Positions 12,393-24,344 are shown, counted from the first letter of the stretch. The stretch: 25,627 bases of DNA from Saccoglossus kowalevskii (GCF_000003605.2 NW_003143815.1:209508-235134); one strand, 5' to 3'. Translations and numbers: made by a program. The notes: generated by a model not told the origin, from the sequence alone.

Positions 12393-13676
12393 TTGTCGAT
12401 GTAGAGAAAAATAAAAGCTTGATAGAAAAATGTATTCACGAATAGATGAAAAAACATCTATGTGTTCATAAAGGTGAAGTCGAAGCTAAAAAAATAACCC
12501 CCAAATTCATTCATGATTTATAACGCGCGCACGCCCAGGCGAATATTTAATCAATACCATAGTGGCATCACTACAACCGACGCTTCATTGATTCGAACTC
12601 TGAGAAGGCGTAATCGAGCACAGCTGTGTATGTCCGACGCGGAAAGCGGGTCATCGCTTTTCACCACAGTGCAGCTAATGAGTAAGTAGTTTAAAAAAGA
12701 GGGATGGTCCTAAGAGATTCAGAATGAGTTTATGTCTACATTGAATCTGGTTAGTGCCAAACTTTTTGCTATAATAACCCACAGTAAGCTGTACAATTAA
12801 ATGTAATCTGAACAGATTACCACTTTTTCAGATTACCACTTATTATATTATATATTTTCTATTGAACAAGACGACGCTTGTTCTTAAAATGAGAAAGGAG
12901 AAATTTAACATTTTGTAAACTCGTTATCGTCCGTATCGTACAGGCAACACATGCCTCAATGCAATCTTGTGAGTGGTAACACTATTACAGAAATCATTCA
13001 ATTATCGCTTAGAAGTCATATTGTCGTTGATTGTATTCTGTATGCACATGTATTTTAAATAACGATTTTTCATAATGTTCGCATTAAACGCATATTGCAT
13101 TAGGAGGAATTTATTAGGAAGTATTTTAAATGCGATGGCGCGTTCTCATTGGTAGATTGATGCCCAGTGCTGCCTAGTCATCAGACAATTACTGGGCGGT
13201 GATTGGGGTCAATGCACGAACACACGGTTATTTTAATCGGCAAAATCACCTATGATCATGCTTTCGTGTGTTTGCGTCTACGACGTCTTCTCTTCATGCC
13301 ACCATTACATTATAATCAATATAAGGACTATGTACCATGTAGCATGTTTATGTTTCGTGACCGATATTTATTGACAAATGCAATACTTTTATAGCACTGT
13401 TTCATCTTTTTAATCCGTGTGATTAGAGCAAGAATAAAGAAGTAATGTGGCACTACTTGAGTAGAAACATATTGGTAGGCCTGTGACGTGGAGTGTAATT
13501 TAGACAAGAGCATAGGCAATTTCATTTTGAAGCTGGCGTTGTTTACGTGTAACTGCTCACCCAAAATATGATTTATTATTTTGTACCTCAAATCTGGTTA
13601 TTTCAAAACATTTCTTAGATTCAATAATAGCGCTACTTAATCAATTGATCGTAATTTATTCTTAATAATAACTTAC

Positions 13677-13831
13677 TTATACGAGTTTGGACTTGTGTGA
13701 ATTTTCCCATTGATTTCAAGGCTTTCCATTCTGAACGCTGTTATTACCGTACCTCCAAATAGACAATATCGAGGCATCGTCTGACCTACCACTCCGGCCA
13801 CTACAGGACCACTGTGAATTCCAATACGAAT
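13677..13831 (-). pseudogene. Cyclase pseudogene catalytic core exon
   Basis: 155 bp, the same length as its copy 2 partner. It encodes [16 protein letters not shown] then MPRYCLFGG. The motif that should read [12 protein letters not shown] reads [12 protein letters not shown]. The Asn that contacts the nucleotide ribose and stabilises catalysis in class III cyclases is Ile, the preceding Asp is Gly and the Ser before Arg is Phe. The 5' acceptor has AT (13833-13832) in place of AG. The donor AA|GTAAGT at 13676 is intact. Confidence 0.92.
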
Positions 13832-14374
13832 ATATTGGAAACCCAAACACTGTTTCCATATAATGTCGCGAATTTATGTATAACGTATGTTAGATATGTT
13901 ATATGTCAACTTTGTGTAAATGTGATACTGTAATATACGTGATACGAGAATAACTTTTAAAATTTAATCAAGATGCATTAAATGTATGATATATTTATGT
14001 TATTTCACCGCTTATTGTAGCGACACTATTTCTTGTCGAATAATATGTATACAATTCAAAAGCTGCATGTGACATCAGCAGGCCAAAGCTTTAAAGCATC
14101 TATCTATGTAATTAGAATAGTTTGACTTGTCAATGCCCTGAGGTCAAATGCAGTTGGTTCCATGTTCCTAGTTCAGGTATGGTTCCGACACAGTTTTGTG
14201 AATATTTAATGAGCAATGTGTTTATGCATATTATTTAGGTCACATGATCCTATATGGCCATCTTTTATGTTAGTCACATCTTTTGTTTGATGCCTTCATT
14301 ATAGCGTTGGTTGTCAGCTATGACAGTTTTTGTTGAGTCCACGTTGCCATGTATGATGTATGATCATCTTATAT

Positions 14375-15130
14375 CTTTTTTTCAATATCTTTGTAATAAC
14401 ACGCATTGTATCTTTCTATCTGCAACAGTACTTCATTGAGATAATATGTACAGTAACGCTTATCAATAAGGTCAGATAGCTCAGTGCATAGGCGTCGATC
14501 AAAGTGGCCTAGAGTGGATTGTACATGTCGAAATTTCAGACCAATCAAGTCAACACAACACACGTAATTGAACAATTTCCATTTTACAAAAAAATATCGC
14601 GGACAAACCAAAATTATTTTATATTTTTCATATTAAGCGTTGTACATATATGATACATGTCAAATATCAAATGTTTTTAAAGTACTCATGAAAAACAAAT
14701 GTCTCTAATTGGGTCCATTTTTGCAGAAAATTAAGATGGCATCAAAACCATCTGACTGATCTAAATTATTTTATTTTCGTTATAAAAAGCTTTAGCCATA
14801 CGTGCTACATGCCAAATATTAAGAAACAAATGTTCAAAGTTTTTGCCATTTGTGCCGAAAATTCAAGATGGTGGCGAAATCACTGGTCAGAATAATTTAT
14901 TCGTTGTCGGAAGAAGCCCAATGAATAGGTGTAAGCTTGAAAGTTAAAAAAAAAAACAAGACGGCGGCCAACGCTTGTGACCAATCATTAAATAATTAGC
15001 TTTCATACATCCTAATTTTAGATCAATATTTTCAAAGAAATCGATTTCCATAGTTTTTTGTCGTTTTCGGGGAATTCATTTCAGCCCAAGTAACGTGATT
15101 TTATTAAAAATTATTGCTGCAAAAAAGACC
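14375..15130 (+). repeat. Copy-1-specific insert with tRNA-like head and degenerate repeats of about 130 bp
   Basis: Between matching flanks (GTTGAGTCCACG and TTTTGACAAAATCCAA) copy 1 carries about 750 bp that copy 2 lacks. Near 14471-14500 is GATAGCTCAGTGCATAGG, which resembles a Pol III A box from a tRNA-derived SINE. A weak B-box-like word (TGTCGAAATTT) lies at about 14527. From about 14637 diverged units of about 130 bp recur, each near its end with a CAAGATGGCGGC-like word (14732, 14866, 14964, 15150). Confidence 0.45.
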
Positions 15131-15284
15131 TAGTTTTGTTTTGACAAAATCCAAGACGGTGACCAAGATTTTCCAATCAGAATGCTGAAAACACACATGT
15201 TTTACCAAGTCTCAGAACTGTGGCTACAATTCTAAAAGAAAAACGGAGAGAGAAAGATCGAGAAGGCGACGCCTTCAAGCCCAG

Positions 15285-15590
15285 ACCCCTAACAACAATT
15301 TAACATTAAATGGCAAAGAATTGTGTGATTAAAATTCGTTAATACTAATAACAGGAACAAATTTCATTGCAAGATAATATATATCATTATTCCATTCTCC
15401 AATCCGTGGAACGATCTTGCCTTTTAGGCTTCAATCTCTAACAAATAATAATAGGGGTCTAGTCCTTTAGGCTTAGATTCCTTTGACAATTTAAGATTAA
15501 ATTAAAAGTTCGCTAACATTAATAACTTATATCACTAATACAGGAACAAATTGTATTGCATGGTCATCATCATTATTCCGTTTTATGTTA
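15285..15590. repeat. Diverged tandem duplication of about 175 bp in a cyclase intron, copy 1
   Basis: Two units share AACAATTTAA..., TTCG(C/T)TAA..., CAGGAACAAATT...TTGCA and ATCATTATTCC. The same pair occurs in copy 2 at about 24776-25080, so this tandem duplication predates the segmental duplication. Confidence 0.7.
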
Positions 15591-15997
15591 ACGAGCAGCA
15601 TTTTGAAACACTGGGAATATATCATGAGTGACATGTCAAAATCAGTTATAATAAAAGGCTCAAAACAGATAAATTCTACTACACGCGTTTAATAAATCCG
15701 ATAATACAGGGTAACACGTATATTTAATGTGATTTACCTATTCCGACCATATCCGCTAAAACTAAGACAGTGGTCGTACGTTAGTTTTGTGGGCGAGTGT
15801 TGCAAGGTATTGCAGGGCGTTGTGTTTCACCAGCAGTTTACATTTTTTTATTGAGAATTGTAGTTACATTTATAGTTACGGGAACACTTTGCTGCAATAA
15901 CTAATAATTTTGAAATTAAATCAAATCGTGGCCGCTTAGCAATCCATGAAAAATAGACACTGGAAGCACATTTCTTTTGACGGAAATAGTAATTTGA

Positions 15998-16010
15998 AAT
16001 GACGTCAAAC
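15998..16010. promoter_or_regulatory. CRE-like palindrome in a cyclase intron, copy 1
   Basis: TGACGTCA at 16000-16007 within GAAATGACGTCAAAC. Copy 2 has GAAATGACGTCTCAA at 25502-25516, with the last base of the palindrome changed. This is motif evidence only. Confidence 0.2.
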
Positions 16011-16344
16011 GTTTTTCCGAAATCTGATACTATTCTTAATACAAACTCTGTGTAAAACATGATAGGATATTAACGTATTTTGATACTCACGCATGATGTC
16101 AAAAGTTCAGTCTGCTTGGATCGACCGATCATACTGTCAGAATTGTATTACACTGTATTTAGATATGGACAATTATTACACTGTGTTATTGGAATAAATA
16201 GAGTTATATACCTGCCAAAGAAATGTAATTCTAAAACAGATAATATATGCTATCGTTTTTATTTATGCACGTAAAGTAGATTGTTAATTTTGGAAAAAAA
16301 ACATTTTTTCACTAGTCACAATTATTATCGTTTGATAAGCATTT

Positions 16345-16491
16345 CTGACTGGATTTGTCGTTGAGTGGAGATTTCACTTTATTCACTGCTCGTAACATTC
16401 CTAGGGCAAAGTTAGCCACTCTTTCAGCATGTGTGTTTTTTGGAATAGGCAGACCACCAACTACCATGTATGCATCTCCAAGAGTTTCAAC
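16345..16491 (-). pseudogene. Cyclase pseudogene exon with VETLGDAYMVVGG motif
   Basis: 49 open codons starting VETLGDAYMVVGGLPIP, followed by HAERVANFALGM, as in class III cyclases of the beta-2 type. This segment precedes the IRVGIHSG strand in the catalytic domain. The acceptor ATTAG|GTTGAA is present, and an intron before the VE of this motif is common in animal cyclases. The expected donor after CAG (at 16344-16343) is AA, while copy 2 has GT at the matching place (25611-25610). The exon itself is undamaged. Upstream is the 16.5-17.7 kb junction, not more cyclase. Confidence 0.9.
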
Positions 16492-16658
16492 CTAATGCAT
16501 GCATGCATACACAAATAATAAGAATAATATCTCGAGAATGGTGAAGGTGATGTTACGTTCATGTCCAGATCCAGATCTACATTATTGAACCTATACAACA
16601 TACTCTAAGATTGAGTACATGATCTGAGAATGGTACGTTACTCATTGTGTATTGTAGT

Positions 16659-16865
16659 TTAAATTTGCTCTGGCAAAACTTCGGAGTTCAAGTCATAAAT
16701 TGGCCATGGAGACAGGACGGCATAGCAATCCAATAATTCTTCTTCGGTTGTAAATTTGTCTTTATTGTCAAAGTATAGGTCCGTGGTTGAGGATGCATGC
16801 CATTTTGTTCTATTTTGTTCATCGTATTTGCAGTGTAGAGCTGACTGGATTCCTCGTTTATTCAT
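16659..16865 (-). other. Unassigned open frame, 68 codons
   Basis: The frame stays open upstream of its first Met and ends before a stop. It is rich in acidic and hydrophilic residues (KDKFTTEEELLDCY) and looks more protein-like than nearby frames, but I recognise no family. It sits between the first pseudogene exon and the hairpin repeats. It could be a last exon of something unrelated, part of an insert, or chance. Confidence 0.2.
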
Positions 16866-16970
16866 CCAACAAAAAATGCTTTTTATTTTAATATTTGTAA
16901 CATATCGAGTGTTATATTTTATCTGTCTGGGTGAATTAATGTAGTCCGCCAGGCAAATCTCTAAACATCG

Positions 16971-17108
16971 TAATAATAACGTTATTACGAAGATACCTCA
17001 AAGTATGCACGAAGACAGTACAGCGGGAGTATCGACTGGAGATTGACGCGAAAACGTATCGTCTGAGGGCACATTCTGAGGTATCCTCGTAATAACCTTA
17101 TTATTATA
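16971..17108. mobile_element. MITE-like hairpin, unit 1
   Basis: Long imperfect inverted repeat. The left arm GTTATTACGAAGATACCTCA (16981-17000) pairs with TGAGGTATCCTCGTAATAAC (17078-17097), and pairing extends inwards through AAGTATGCAC against GGGCACATTC and outwards through TAATAATA. About 138 bp in all with no coding capacity, typical of a miniature inverted-repeat element. Target-site duplications were not established. Confidence 0.65.
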
Positions 17109-17271
17109 CATCTTTTCCTTCCAAGGGTACATCGTGGGATTGCCTATACTCACATGTACAGTGAAAGACTCAGTTACCAACTACTGATAGTCGTAACATA
17201 TCGAGTGTTTTACTTAAATTGTCCAAGTCTGGGTGAATTAATGTAGTCCACTAGGTAAGTCTTTAACCATC

Positions 17272-17417
17272 ATAATATTAATAAGTTTATTACGGAGATA
17301 CGTGAAAGTATGCACGAAAACAGTACAGCGGGAGTATCGACTGAGGAGCTCGTTGCGAAAGCGTATCGCCTGGGTGCATACTCTGAGGTATCCTCGTAAT
17401 AACCTTATTATTATTCA
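17272..17417. mobile_element. MITE-like hairpin, unit 2
   Basis: Second, diverged copy of the same hairpin. The left arm near 17281-17300 (GTTTATTACGGAGATACGTGA) pairs with CTGAGGTATCCTCGTAATAAC near 17383-17403. The internal GTACAGCGGGAGTATCGACTG is identical to unit 1. It was probably copied along with its flanks in the 296-bp tandem duplication. Confidence 0.65.
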
Positions 17418-17989
17418 TCTTTTCTTTCCAAGGGTACATCATGGGAATGCCGAAATCCAAAGTGTTTAGAACAGAATCAGCGAACTTCTTTATGTGGAGT
17501 CCGGTCAAACCCTAGTGGCAACCATGTTTGTTTTTATTAATGGACGGCGTTTACGCGCGTAATCATTCCATATTTGAAATTCACATTTCCTAATATGGTA
17601 GGATGAAAATACCTCGTAAAATACCACACAATTACGACACGCTGTAACTTATGGCGTTACGGTGACAGATGTATAATAATGTTTTTTAATCTCACGAAAT
17701 GTGTATGTTTTCTCAGGACGTGATTAATTTGATTTTATAAATATTGATTTCCGAAGCCTGATACACTATGTAAGTGATTGGTGGCTCATTCTACATTTTT
17801 AAGAGTTTTTTTAATATTATTTTATATTTTTAAATAGAGCGCTAGAATGGCTGGTGACATGAAACGTCAAAATGACTTGATAAGGTTTCATCAATAATCA
17901 CGATCATTAGGACAGCGGGTACACGCAGCGATCGGAAATTGCATACTAATATTAATACTTAAGAAATCTGTTCTCATTAATAAGACGTA

Positions 17990-17997
17990 TGACGTCA
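17990..17997. promoter_or_regulatory. CRE-like palindrome TGACGTCA, copy 2
   Basis: Exact counterpart of the site at 10127-10134, with shared flanks (TATGACGTCACAGT). A second such word in copy 2, at 20595-20602, matches 10423-10430 of copy 1. Confidence 0.3.
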
Positions 17998-18080
17998 CAG
18001 TAAAACGGAATTTATTTGAACTGATGCCGTGATATTTGAACTGCCATTAGTAATATATATCCACGCACATTTGTGTAAAA

Positions 18081-20436
18081 TTATGATTTGAAGTCTGTTT
18101 TAAATAATGTGATTATAATTTGCTTGTCGATTCGTATATAAATGTATGAACTTAAAAAGAAATGTACTGTTACTGCTGTAATCAAGTTACCTGTATTGTT
18201 TAATTTTTTTACAAAAATGTTTGTCTACGGGTAATAACTACCTTATGTTGCTTATGTCATCATTTAAAGTGCAATAACGTTAAGCTGTTCGATATTTGTT
18301 TATTCACAATAATTCACATTTATCACATGCATAATGTGAGTGTCATCAAAGTGTGATGTAGGACAAGGCAGATCAAAGGCAGATCAAAAACCCATATCAC
18401 CACAGTGTGATGTAATATAGGGCAGATCAAAAACCCATATCACCACAATGTGATGTAATATAGGGCAGATCAAAAACCCATATCACCACAGTGTGATGTA
18501 ATATAGGGCAGATCAAAAACCCATATCACCACAGTGTGATGTAATACAGGGCAGATCAAAAACCCATATCACCACAGCGTGATGTAACACAGGGCAGAAC
18601 AAAAACCCATATCACCACAATGCGATGTAATATAGGGCAGATAAAAAACCATATCAACACAGTGTAATGTAACACAGAGCAGATAAAAAACCCATATCAC
18701 CACAGTGTGATGTAATACAGGGCAGATCAAAAACCCATATCACCACAGCGTGATGTAACACAGGGCAGAACAAAAACCCATATCATCACAATGTGATGTA
18801 ACACAGGACAGATCAAAACCCCATATCAGCACAGTGTAATGTAACACAGAGCAGATAAAAAACTCATATCACCACAGTGTGATGTAACACAGGGCAGAAC
18901 AAAAACCCATATCATCACAATGTGATGTAACACAGGACAGATCAAAACCCCATATCAGCACAGTGTGATGTAACACAGGACAGATCAAAAACCCATATCA
19001 CCACAGCGTGATGTAACACAGGGCAGAACAAAAACCCATATCATCACAATGTGATGTAACACAGGACAGATCAAAACCCCATATCAGCACAGTGTAATGT
19101 AACACAGGGCAGATCAAAAACTCATATCACCACAGCGTGAGGCAACACAGGACAGACAAAAAAACATATCACCACAGTGTGATGTAACACAGGGCAGATC
19201 AAAAACCTATGTCACCACAGTGTGATGTAACACAGGGCAGATCAAAAACTCGTATCACCGAAGTGTGATGAAGCACAGGGCAGATCAAAATCCCATATCA
19301 CCACAGCGTGATGTAACACAGGACAGATCAAAAACCCATATGACTACAGTGTGATCAAGCACAGGGCAGATCAAAAACCCATATCACCACAGTGTTACGT
19401 AACACAGGGAAGATAAAAAACCCATATGACTACAGTGGGATGTACCACAGGACAGAAAAAAAAACATATCACCACAGTGTGATGCAACACGGGGCAGATC
19501 TAAAACCTATATCCCCACAGTGTAACGTAACACTGGTCAGATCGAAAACCCATATCACTACAGTGTGATGAAGCACAGGGCAGATCAAAAACCTATATCA
19601 CCAGAGTGTGATGTAACACAGGGCAGATCCAAAACCCATATCACCACAGTGTGATGTAACACAGGGCAGATCAAAAACCATATCATAACAATGTGATGTA
19701 ACACAGGGCAGATCAAAAACCCATATCACTACAGTGTGATGAAACGCAGAGCAAATCAAAAACTCATATCACCACAGTGTTATGTAACACAGGGCAGATC
19801 AAAAACCTATATCACCACAGTGTGAGGTAACACAGGGCAGATCAAAAACCCATATCACCACAGTGTGATGTAACACAGGGTGCAGATCAAAAACCCATAT
19901 CACCACAGTGTGATGTAACACAGGGTGCAGATCAAAAACCTATATCCCCACAGTGTTACGTAACACAGGACAGATGAAAAACCCATATCACCACAGTGTG
20001 AGGTAACACAGGGCAGATCAAAAACCTATATCACCACAGCGTGATGTAACATAGGGCAGATAAAAAACCATATCACCACAGTGTGATGTAACACAGGGCA
20101 GATCAAAAACCTATATCACCACAGTGTGACGTAACACAGGGTGCAGCTCAAAAACCTATATCCCCACAGTGTTACGTAACACAGGACAGATGAAAAACCC
20201 ATATCACCACAGTGTGAGGTAACACAGGGCAGATCAAAAATCCATATCACCACAGTGTGATGTAACACAGGGCAGATCAAAAACCCATATCACCACAGTG
20301 TGGTGTAACACAGGACAGATCAAAAACCTATATCACCACACTGTGATGTAACACAGGACAGATCAGTCACCCATATCACCTCAGAGTCACGTCACATCCG
20401 GCAATATGTACGGACCGATAACTGCGGATCATGGTA
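18081..20436. other. 2.36-kb insertion in duplicate copy 2
   Basis: In copy 1 GTGTAAAACAGTGGCTCATT is continuous at about 10201-10220. In copy 2 the matching GTGTAAAA (ending 18080) and ACAGTGATTC (from 20437) are separated by this block. It has about 270 bp of ordinary AT-rich DNA, the 43-bp satellite, then about 50 bp containing CATCCGGCAATATGTACGGACCG. Satellites carried by Helitron-like or other non-autonomous elements have this layout, but I could not show diagnostic ends. Confidence 0.6.
18345..20385. repeat. 43-bp satellite, about 47 units
   Basis: Head-to-tail units of 43 bp (some 44) built on CATATCACCACAGTGTGATG, TAACACAGGGCAGATC and AAAAACC. Successive CACAGTGTGA words lie 43 bp apart (18401, 18444 and on). 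Each unit contains a short inverted repeat, ATCAC-N6-GTGAT. Repeats abut with no spacers, so it is not a CRISPR array. Higher-order repeats are visible: a three-unit 129-bp block repeating at 18761, 18890 and 19019, and a five-unit block of about 216 bp at 19925 and 20141. Confidence 0.95.
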
Positions 20437-21201
20437 ACAGTGATTCTTTCTTGCAAGTTCGCCTGTGCATTTTAGTAATTAGTATTCAGTCCCTCGGTTA
20501 AAAATTGTGTTAAACAATGTTCAAGAACTTAAGTAATTATGACGAATCCGCATACAGTGTAGGCAAGGCGTTTGAGTGAAAAACTCGTTTCTGCTGACGT
20601 CATTCTATTCGCAAATATCGTGTTATTATATATACGTACATGCATGTAACCCGCTGAGCAAAAATAATAAAACTTTGTTCCTGTACTAATAAGTAAATAT
20701 ATGAGTTTGATATCAAACTTTCATTGACAATATTTACCTACAACGCATAAGACTACTAAAAGTTAAATTTAATTATTAATATGAAAATAACATCCTATAC
20801 ATATACACAGTAAAATTAGTTCTACAATTCACAGTACGTAATGAGAATATAATGATAGCTTGTTAGCAGCTTAAACAAAAGCGAGTCAACAAAGATGCTA
20901 TAAATGCACTTTTACATGACAATCATTCAGTGTGCTGTTTCTGAATTTTCATGTCATAAAGTTCACATTGTATTTGGTGTAACAATATATAGTTACGTCC
21001 ATTAAAAATTGCTGAAAAAGCTTATTAAATTTAAAATGTATTCCACAAGAACTCCACAGCCCATGTTTCCCGATCACTTTTCATTATTGTATTATTCACT
21101 ACTTAGTGGGATTTACTCCCCAAGTAATAAGTTAATTTCACAGGAAATGAAATAGGATAAATATCTGTAATACTCACATACCCTTTCATCCTTCTAATTT
21201 C

Positions 21202-21290
21202 CTATCCTGATTCATGTTCTCCTAATCCGTTCCCATTTGACCCGGACATACTGTTCTTAGGATTGTATGCCGGTATGGACAAAATGATAA
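21202..21290 (-). other. Conserved block 3' of the cyclase gene, copy 2
   Basis: Counterpart of 11170-11260. The minus-strand ATG at 21249-21247 begins MSGSNGNGLGEHESG and stops at 21204-21202. A strong donor-like AAAGG|GTATGTGAG lies just beyond at about 21180-21170. In copy 1 the matching donor is ATATGT, so it is lost there. It may be a small exon or a UTR element. It lies about 300 bp past the cyclase stop codon. Confidence 0.3.
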
Positions 21291-21405
21291 GTTTATATAT
21301 GCCTTTTAATGTTTTAAGCCATACAGAGTTTCTCGACCAGTTACACTTGATAATCTTTCTGAATATGGTACATGTGACCTGTCTAATTATAGTTATCATT
21401 ACCTG

Positions 21406-21411
21406 TTTATT
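21406..21411 (-). terminator. Candidate poly(A) signal of the cyclase gene
   Basis: AATAAA on the minus strand about 137 bp beyond the stop codon at 21546. In copy 1 the matching word is AATGAA (near 11495), in keeping with its pseudogene status. This is position and motif evidence only. Confidence 0.4.
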
Positions 21412-21545
21412 GAACTCTCTAACACCTCTCTCTGGATCCATATTTTCTCATGCACACATTGATAACAAATTGCATCAAACCGACCAATGTTAGTTTATAT
21501 GTATATGTTGTTAGATAAGTGTATGTTAGACATAAATGCGTGGCG

Positions 21546-21886
21546 TCACAAAACAACACATGTCGTTGAACCGTCACGTCGATCACATTTCTCTTCAACC
21601 TTTCTTGAAGACATGGTTTCTCCACATATACTATGCCTAGACAATCTATCTTCACTGGTTCGATCTTTGAAATTCACGAGTTTAACTATTGACTGATCTT
21701 CGGTTTCACTTGAGGAGCTGCTTTCATTTCCTGTGTTACCATTTGATTTCTCTCTACTGCTTCCTTTTAAATTAACTTCACTAACATCTGTTTTTTGATT
21801 GATTTCTTCCACCACATCGCCACATTTTACAGACATCTCCACCTGATCTTGAAAACCATTTTTAGAAACATCTAGTTTGACTTGAC
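21546..21886 (-). CDS. GUCY1B2: Soluble guanylate cyclase beta-2-like, last exon (tail, CVVL end)
   Basis: Last coding exon. The acceptor TTTTTTACAG|GTCAAG is strong. Its two first bases complete a Gly codon begun by the phase-1 donor at 22100, then 112 codons run to the stop. The tail is hydrophilic and Ser-rich (NESSSSSETEDQS), has a basic, possibly kinase-targeted stretch (RLSRHSICGE), and ends STTCVVL. CVVL is a CaaX box. With Leu at the last position, geranylgeranylation is the expected lipid modification, which would attach this otherwise soluble enzyme to membranes. A long tail ending in CVVL is the known distinguishing mark of the sGC beta-2 subunit. Membrane targeting here is inferred from the motif. 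Confidence 0.9.
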
Positions 21887-22099
21887 CTGTAAAAAATAAA
21901 TCGAATTAGAGGACACTTACAATACAATATTAAATATGCGGTACATCGAAATCAATAATTGCATCGGATGTATTTTCGACATATGCTTTAATACAGATGA
22001 ATGCATCATATAAATCAAATGGTTAAGGCATTATGCAATTCTATGTGTTTGTATAACCGCACAAATCTTAAACTGTGTTATATATGAAACTAAATTTAC

Positions 22100-22305
22100 C
22101 TTTATTTGATTTATCAGCCCATAGTGGAAGTATGTTATCGCTATTCTTCGATTTCACTTCAAATTGATCCCAGTCTTCGCCCATAAGTTGTAGATCAGAT
22201 AGGGATGTATTTGCCATACAGAAATAAGTGAACAGTTTCCCTTTACCCTTGACCTCAATCTCGCCACGTTCTTCAAATGTGTATGCTTTATTTGATTTCA
22301 AAATC
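22100..22305 (-). CDS. GUCY1B2: Soluble guanylate cyclase beta-2-like, exon completing the catalytic fold
   Basis: 206 bp. The acceptor ATTGACAG|GATTTTG and donor AAAG|GTAAAT join in frame with both neighbours: phase 2 in, completing the Lys codon, and phase 1 out. It encodes KAYTFEERGEIEVKGKGK followed by LFTYF, the conserved C-terminal strand of class III guanylate cyclases where R-G-x-(I/V)-x-(V/M)-KGKG precedes the final Tyr/Trp segment. A linker with LMGEDWDQFEVKSKNSDN then leads into the tail exon. The intron to the tail is only 213 bp (21887-22099). The beta-2 assignment agrees with the tail exon. Confidence 0.93.
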
Positions 22306-23722
22306 CTGTCAATATAAGGAATAGCTTAATTCACAAATAGAAGAAAAGCGGCAACATTAATCTGTTTATTTCTTCATTTATGTGAAACATCGAAGCTAAA
22401 AACATACCATCCAAATCCTGACAATTGTTGATTCATCATTAAAAACAATATAGTGAGATATAAATATTATAACGCGCACAACGCCCAGGGGAATATTTAT
22501 TCAATACCATAATGGGATCACTACAACAAACACTTTGATTTGAACTCTGGAATGCGTAATTGAGCACAATTATTTATGTCCGACACGGAAAGTGTCATCG
22601 CTTGTTCGTAGTAGTCGGCCTGATTGTGAATGTGTCTGAATTAAAAAAAGGGAATAACAAAAACGAAATGGATGGTGCTAAGAGATTCAGGATGAGTTTA
22701 CATTGAATCCGCCTAGTGCAAATCTTCTTTAATCAGGAGAATATTACATCTATAATAACACACAATAAGCTGTACACTTAAAAGTAATCTGAACAGATTA
22801 CCACTATTTCAGATTACCACTTAGTATATTATACATTTACTAGTGAACATGACGACGCTTGTTTTTAAAATGAGAAAGGAAAACTTATCTTTCTGTAAAC
22901 TCGTTATCGTCCGTATCTTACAGACACGTGCCTCAATGTAATCTTGTGAGGAATAACACTTTTATAGAAATCATTCGATTATGTCTTTAAAGTCATACTG
23001 TCGTTGCTTGTATGCTGTCATTTCGATTCATATGTACATTTTTCATAGTGTTCGCATAAACCCGTACTGCATTTTGAATAATGTATTAGACAGCATTTTA
23101 ATACGATGGCGTGTTCTCTTTGGTCGTTTGGTGCCATGTGCTGATCAGTAATCAGTGCAAGAACACGAGATTATTGTTGTTTTCGTCGGCAAAAAATATG
23201 ATCATGCTTTGGCGTGTTTGCTGGTGAGCCACCACTACCCGCATATTAAAATAATTTAGAGATAACCGAAAAAAAGGGCTTTGTAATGTTCATTATTGCC
23301 TGAAAATAGGCCCGGGCGGCGATGTTATGCTTATATAACTGCGCAAATCTCCGTCTTTTATTCGCAAACAAAAATTTCAATATAGCGTGCACATAGAAAT
23401 GATGAACACATCTACCATGTATAAGTTTGATGACCGATATTTATTAACAGATGTAACAAATTAGTACATCACTATGAATTAGTCTACGCTACATCCTCTC
23501 CAAGTTTAATATTTGAATATGTGTGATTAGAGCTAGAGTTATGTAATGTTGAACCACTTAAGTAAATACATATTTGTATATATCTGACACAGGGTGTAAT
23601 TAAGACAAGAACATATCAACGTGCTAAATGTCCCAACGAAAGATGATCTCAAGACATTTTTTAAATTCAATCATTGCGTTACTTAATCTACTGATCGTAA
23701 TTTATTCATAATAATAACTTAC

Positions 23723-23877
23723 TTATATGAGTTTGGACTTGTGTGAATTTTCCCATTGATTCCATGGCTTTCCATTCTGGACGCTGTATTAACCGTATCT
23801 CCAAATAGACAATATCGAGGCATCTTCTGGCCTACCACTCCGGCCACTACAGGACCACTGTGAATTCCAACACGAAT
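23723..23877 (-). CDS. GUCY1B2: Soluble guanylate cyclase beta-2-like, catalytic core exon
   Basis: 155 bp between the acceptor CCAATAG|ATTCG and the donor TATAA|GTAAGT. It encodes [16 protein letters not shown], then [20 protein letters not shown], and ends in HTSPNSYK. These are hallmark segments of class III nucleotide cyclases, which convert GTP to cyclic GMP. The Asn and Arg of NTASR contact the ribose and transition state, and all are present here. The IRVGIHSG wording and the intron position fit the beta-2 subunit better than beta-1 (which has ITIGIHTG and FGNTVNLTSR). The metal-binding Asp residues lie in upstream exons outside the window. All motifs damaged in copy 1 are intact here. 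Confidence 0.95.
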
Positions 23878-24344
23878 CTATTGGAAACCCAAAAACTATT
23901 TCTATATAATATTATGTTGCGAATTTATGTAGAACGTATGTTAGATATGTTATTATTTCTTTATGTCATTTCACCGCGTATTGTAGCGACACTATTTCTT
24001 GTCGAATATCAGTGGGTCAAAGCTTTGAAGCATCTATTTCACAAATAATTGGCTCATGTGTTACAATTAGGATTATTTGACTTGTCAATACCCTGAGTTC
24101 AAATGTAGTTAGCTCCATGTACCTAGTTCGGGTATAAATATATATTTTTACTGAATATATAAAGAGCCATGTTCTTATTAGTTAGGTCAGACGATCGTAT
24201 CTGGTCATATTTTATGTTAGCCACACCTCTTGTTTGATGCCGTCATATAGCATTGGTTGCCTGTCCTGGTCTGCAACAGTGTTTCAGGTATGACAGTTTT
24301 ACTTATTGTTGAGTCCACGTGACTATGTATGTATGTATGTACTT

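Larger units (their letters stand above)
11627..16491 (-). pseudogene. Soluble guanylate cyclase beta-2-like pseudogene (3' part, copy 1)
   Basis: A 3'-end duplicate of the neighbouring cyclase gene containing four exon remnants, at 16345-16491, 13677-13831, 12200-12392 and 11627-11966. By comparison with copy 2, the donor after the first exon reads AA instead of GT, the acceptor of the same intron reads AT instead of AG, and the acceptor of the third exon reads AA. There is a one-base deletion near 12333, an in-frame stop at 12252-12254, and a one-base deletion near the start of the tail exon. The conserved [10 protein letters not shown] is [10 protein letters not shown], losing the ribose-binding Asn. 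No upstream cyclase exons are visible before copy 2's flank begins. This copy is therefore most likely dead and truncated at its 5' side. It might still be transcribed. Confidence 0.9.
9840..16500. repeat. Segmental duplication, copy 1
   Basis: This segment matches about 17700 to the right window edge in the same order and orientation. Paired landmarks are GAATGGCTGGTGACA (9966 and 17846), TATGACGTCACAGT (10125 and 17988), the tail exon, the two catalytic exons, and the tandem AT-rich intron block near 15285 and 24776. Divergence by eye is moderate in exons and larger, with many indels, in introns and flanks, so this is not a fresh duplication. The left limit near 9840 is where clear similarity fades. 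Confidence 0.9.
16897..17451. repeat. Tandem pair of units of about 296 bp
   Basis: GTAACATATCGAGTGTT begins a unit at 16897 and again at 17193. Both continue with GGGTGAATTAATGTAGTCC and end with CCAAGGGTACATC(A/G)TGGGA near 17140 and 17446. Each unit contains one hairpin element. The pair lies in the junction between the two cyclase duplicates. Confidence 0.88.
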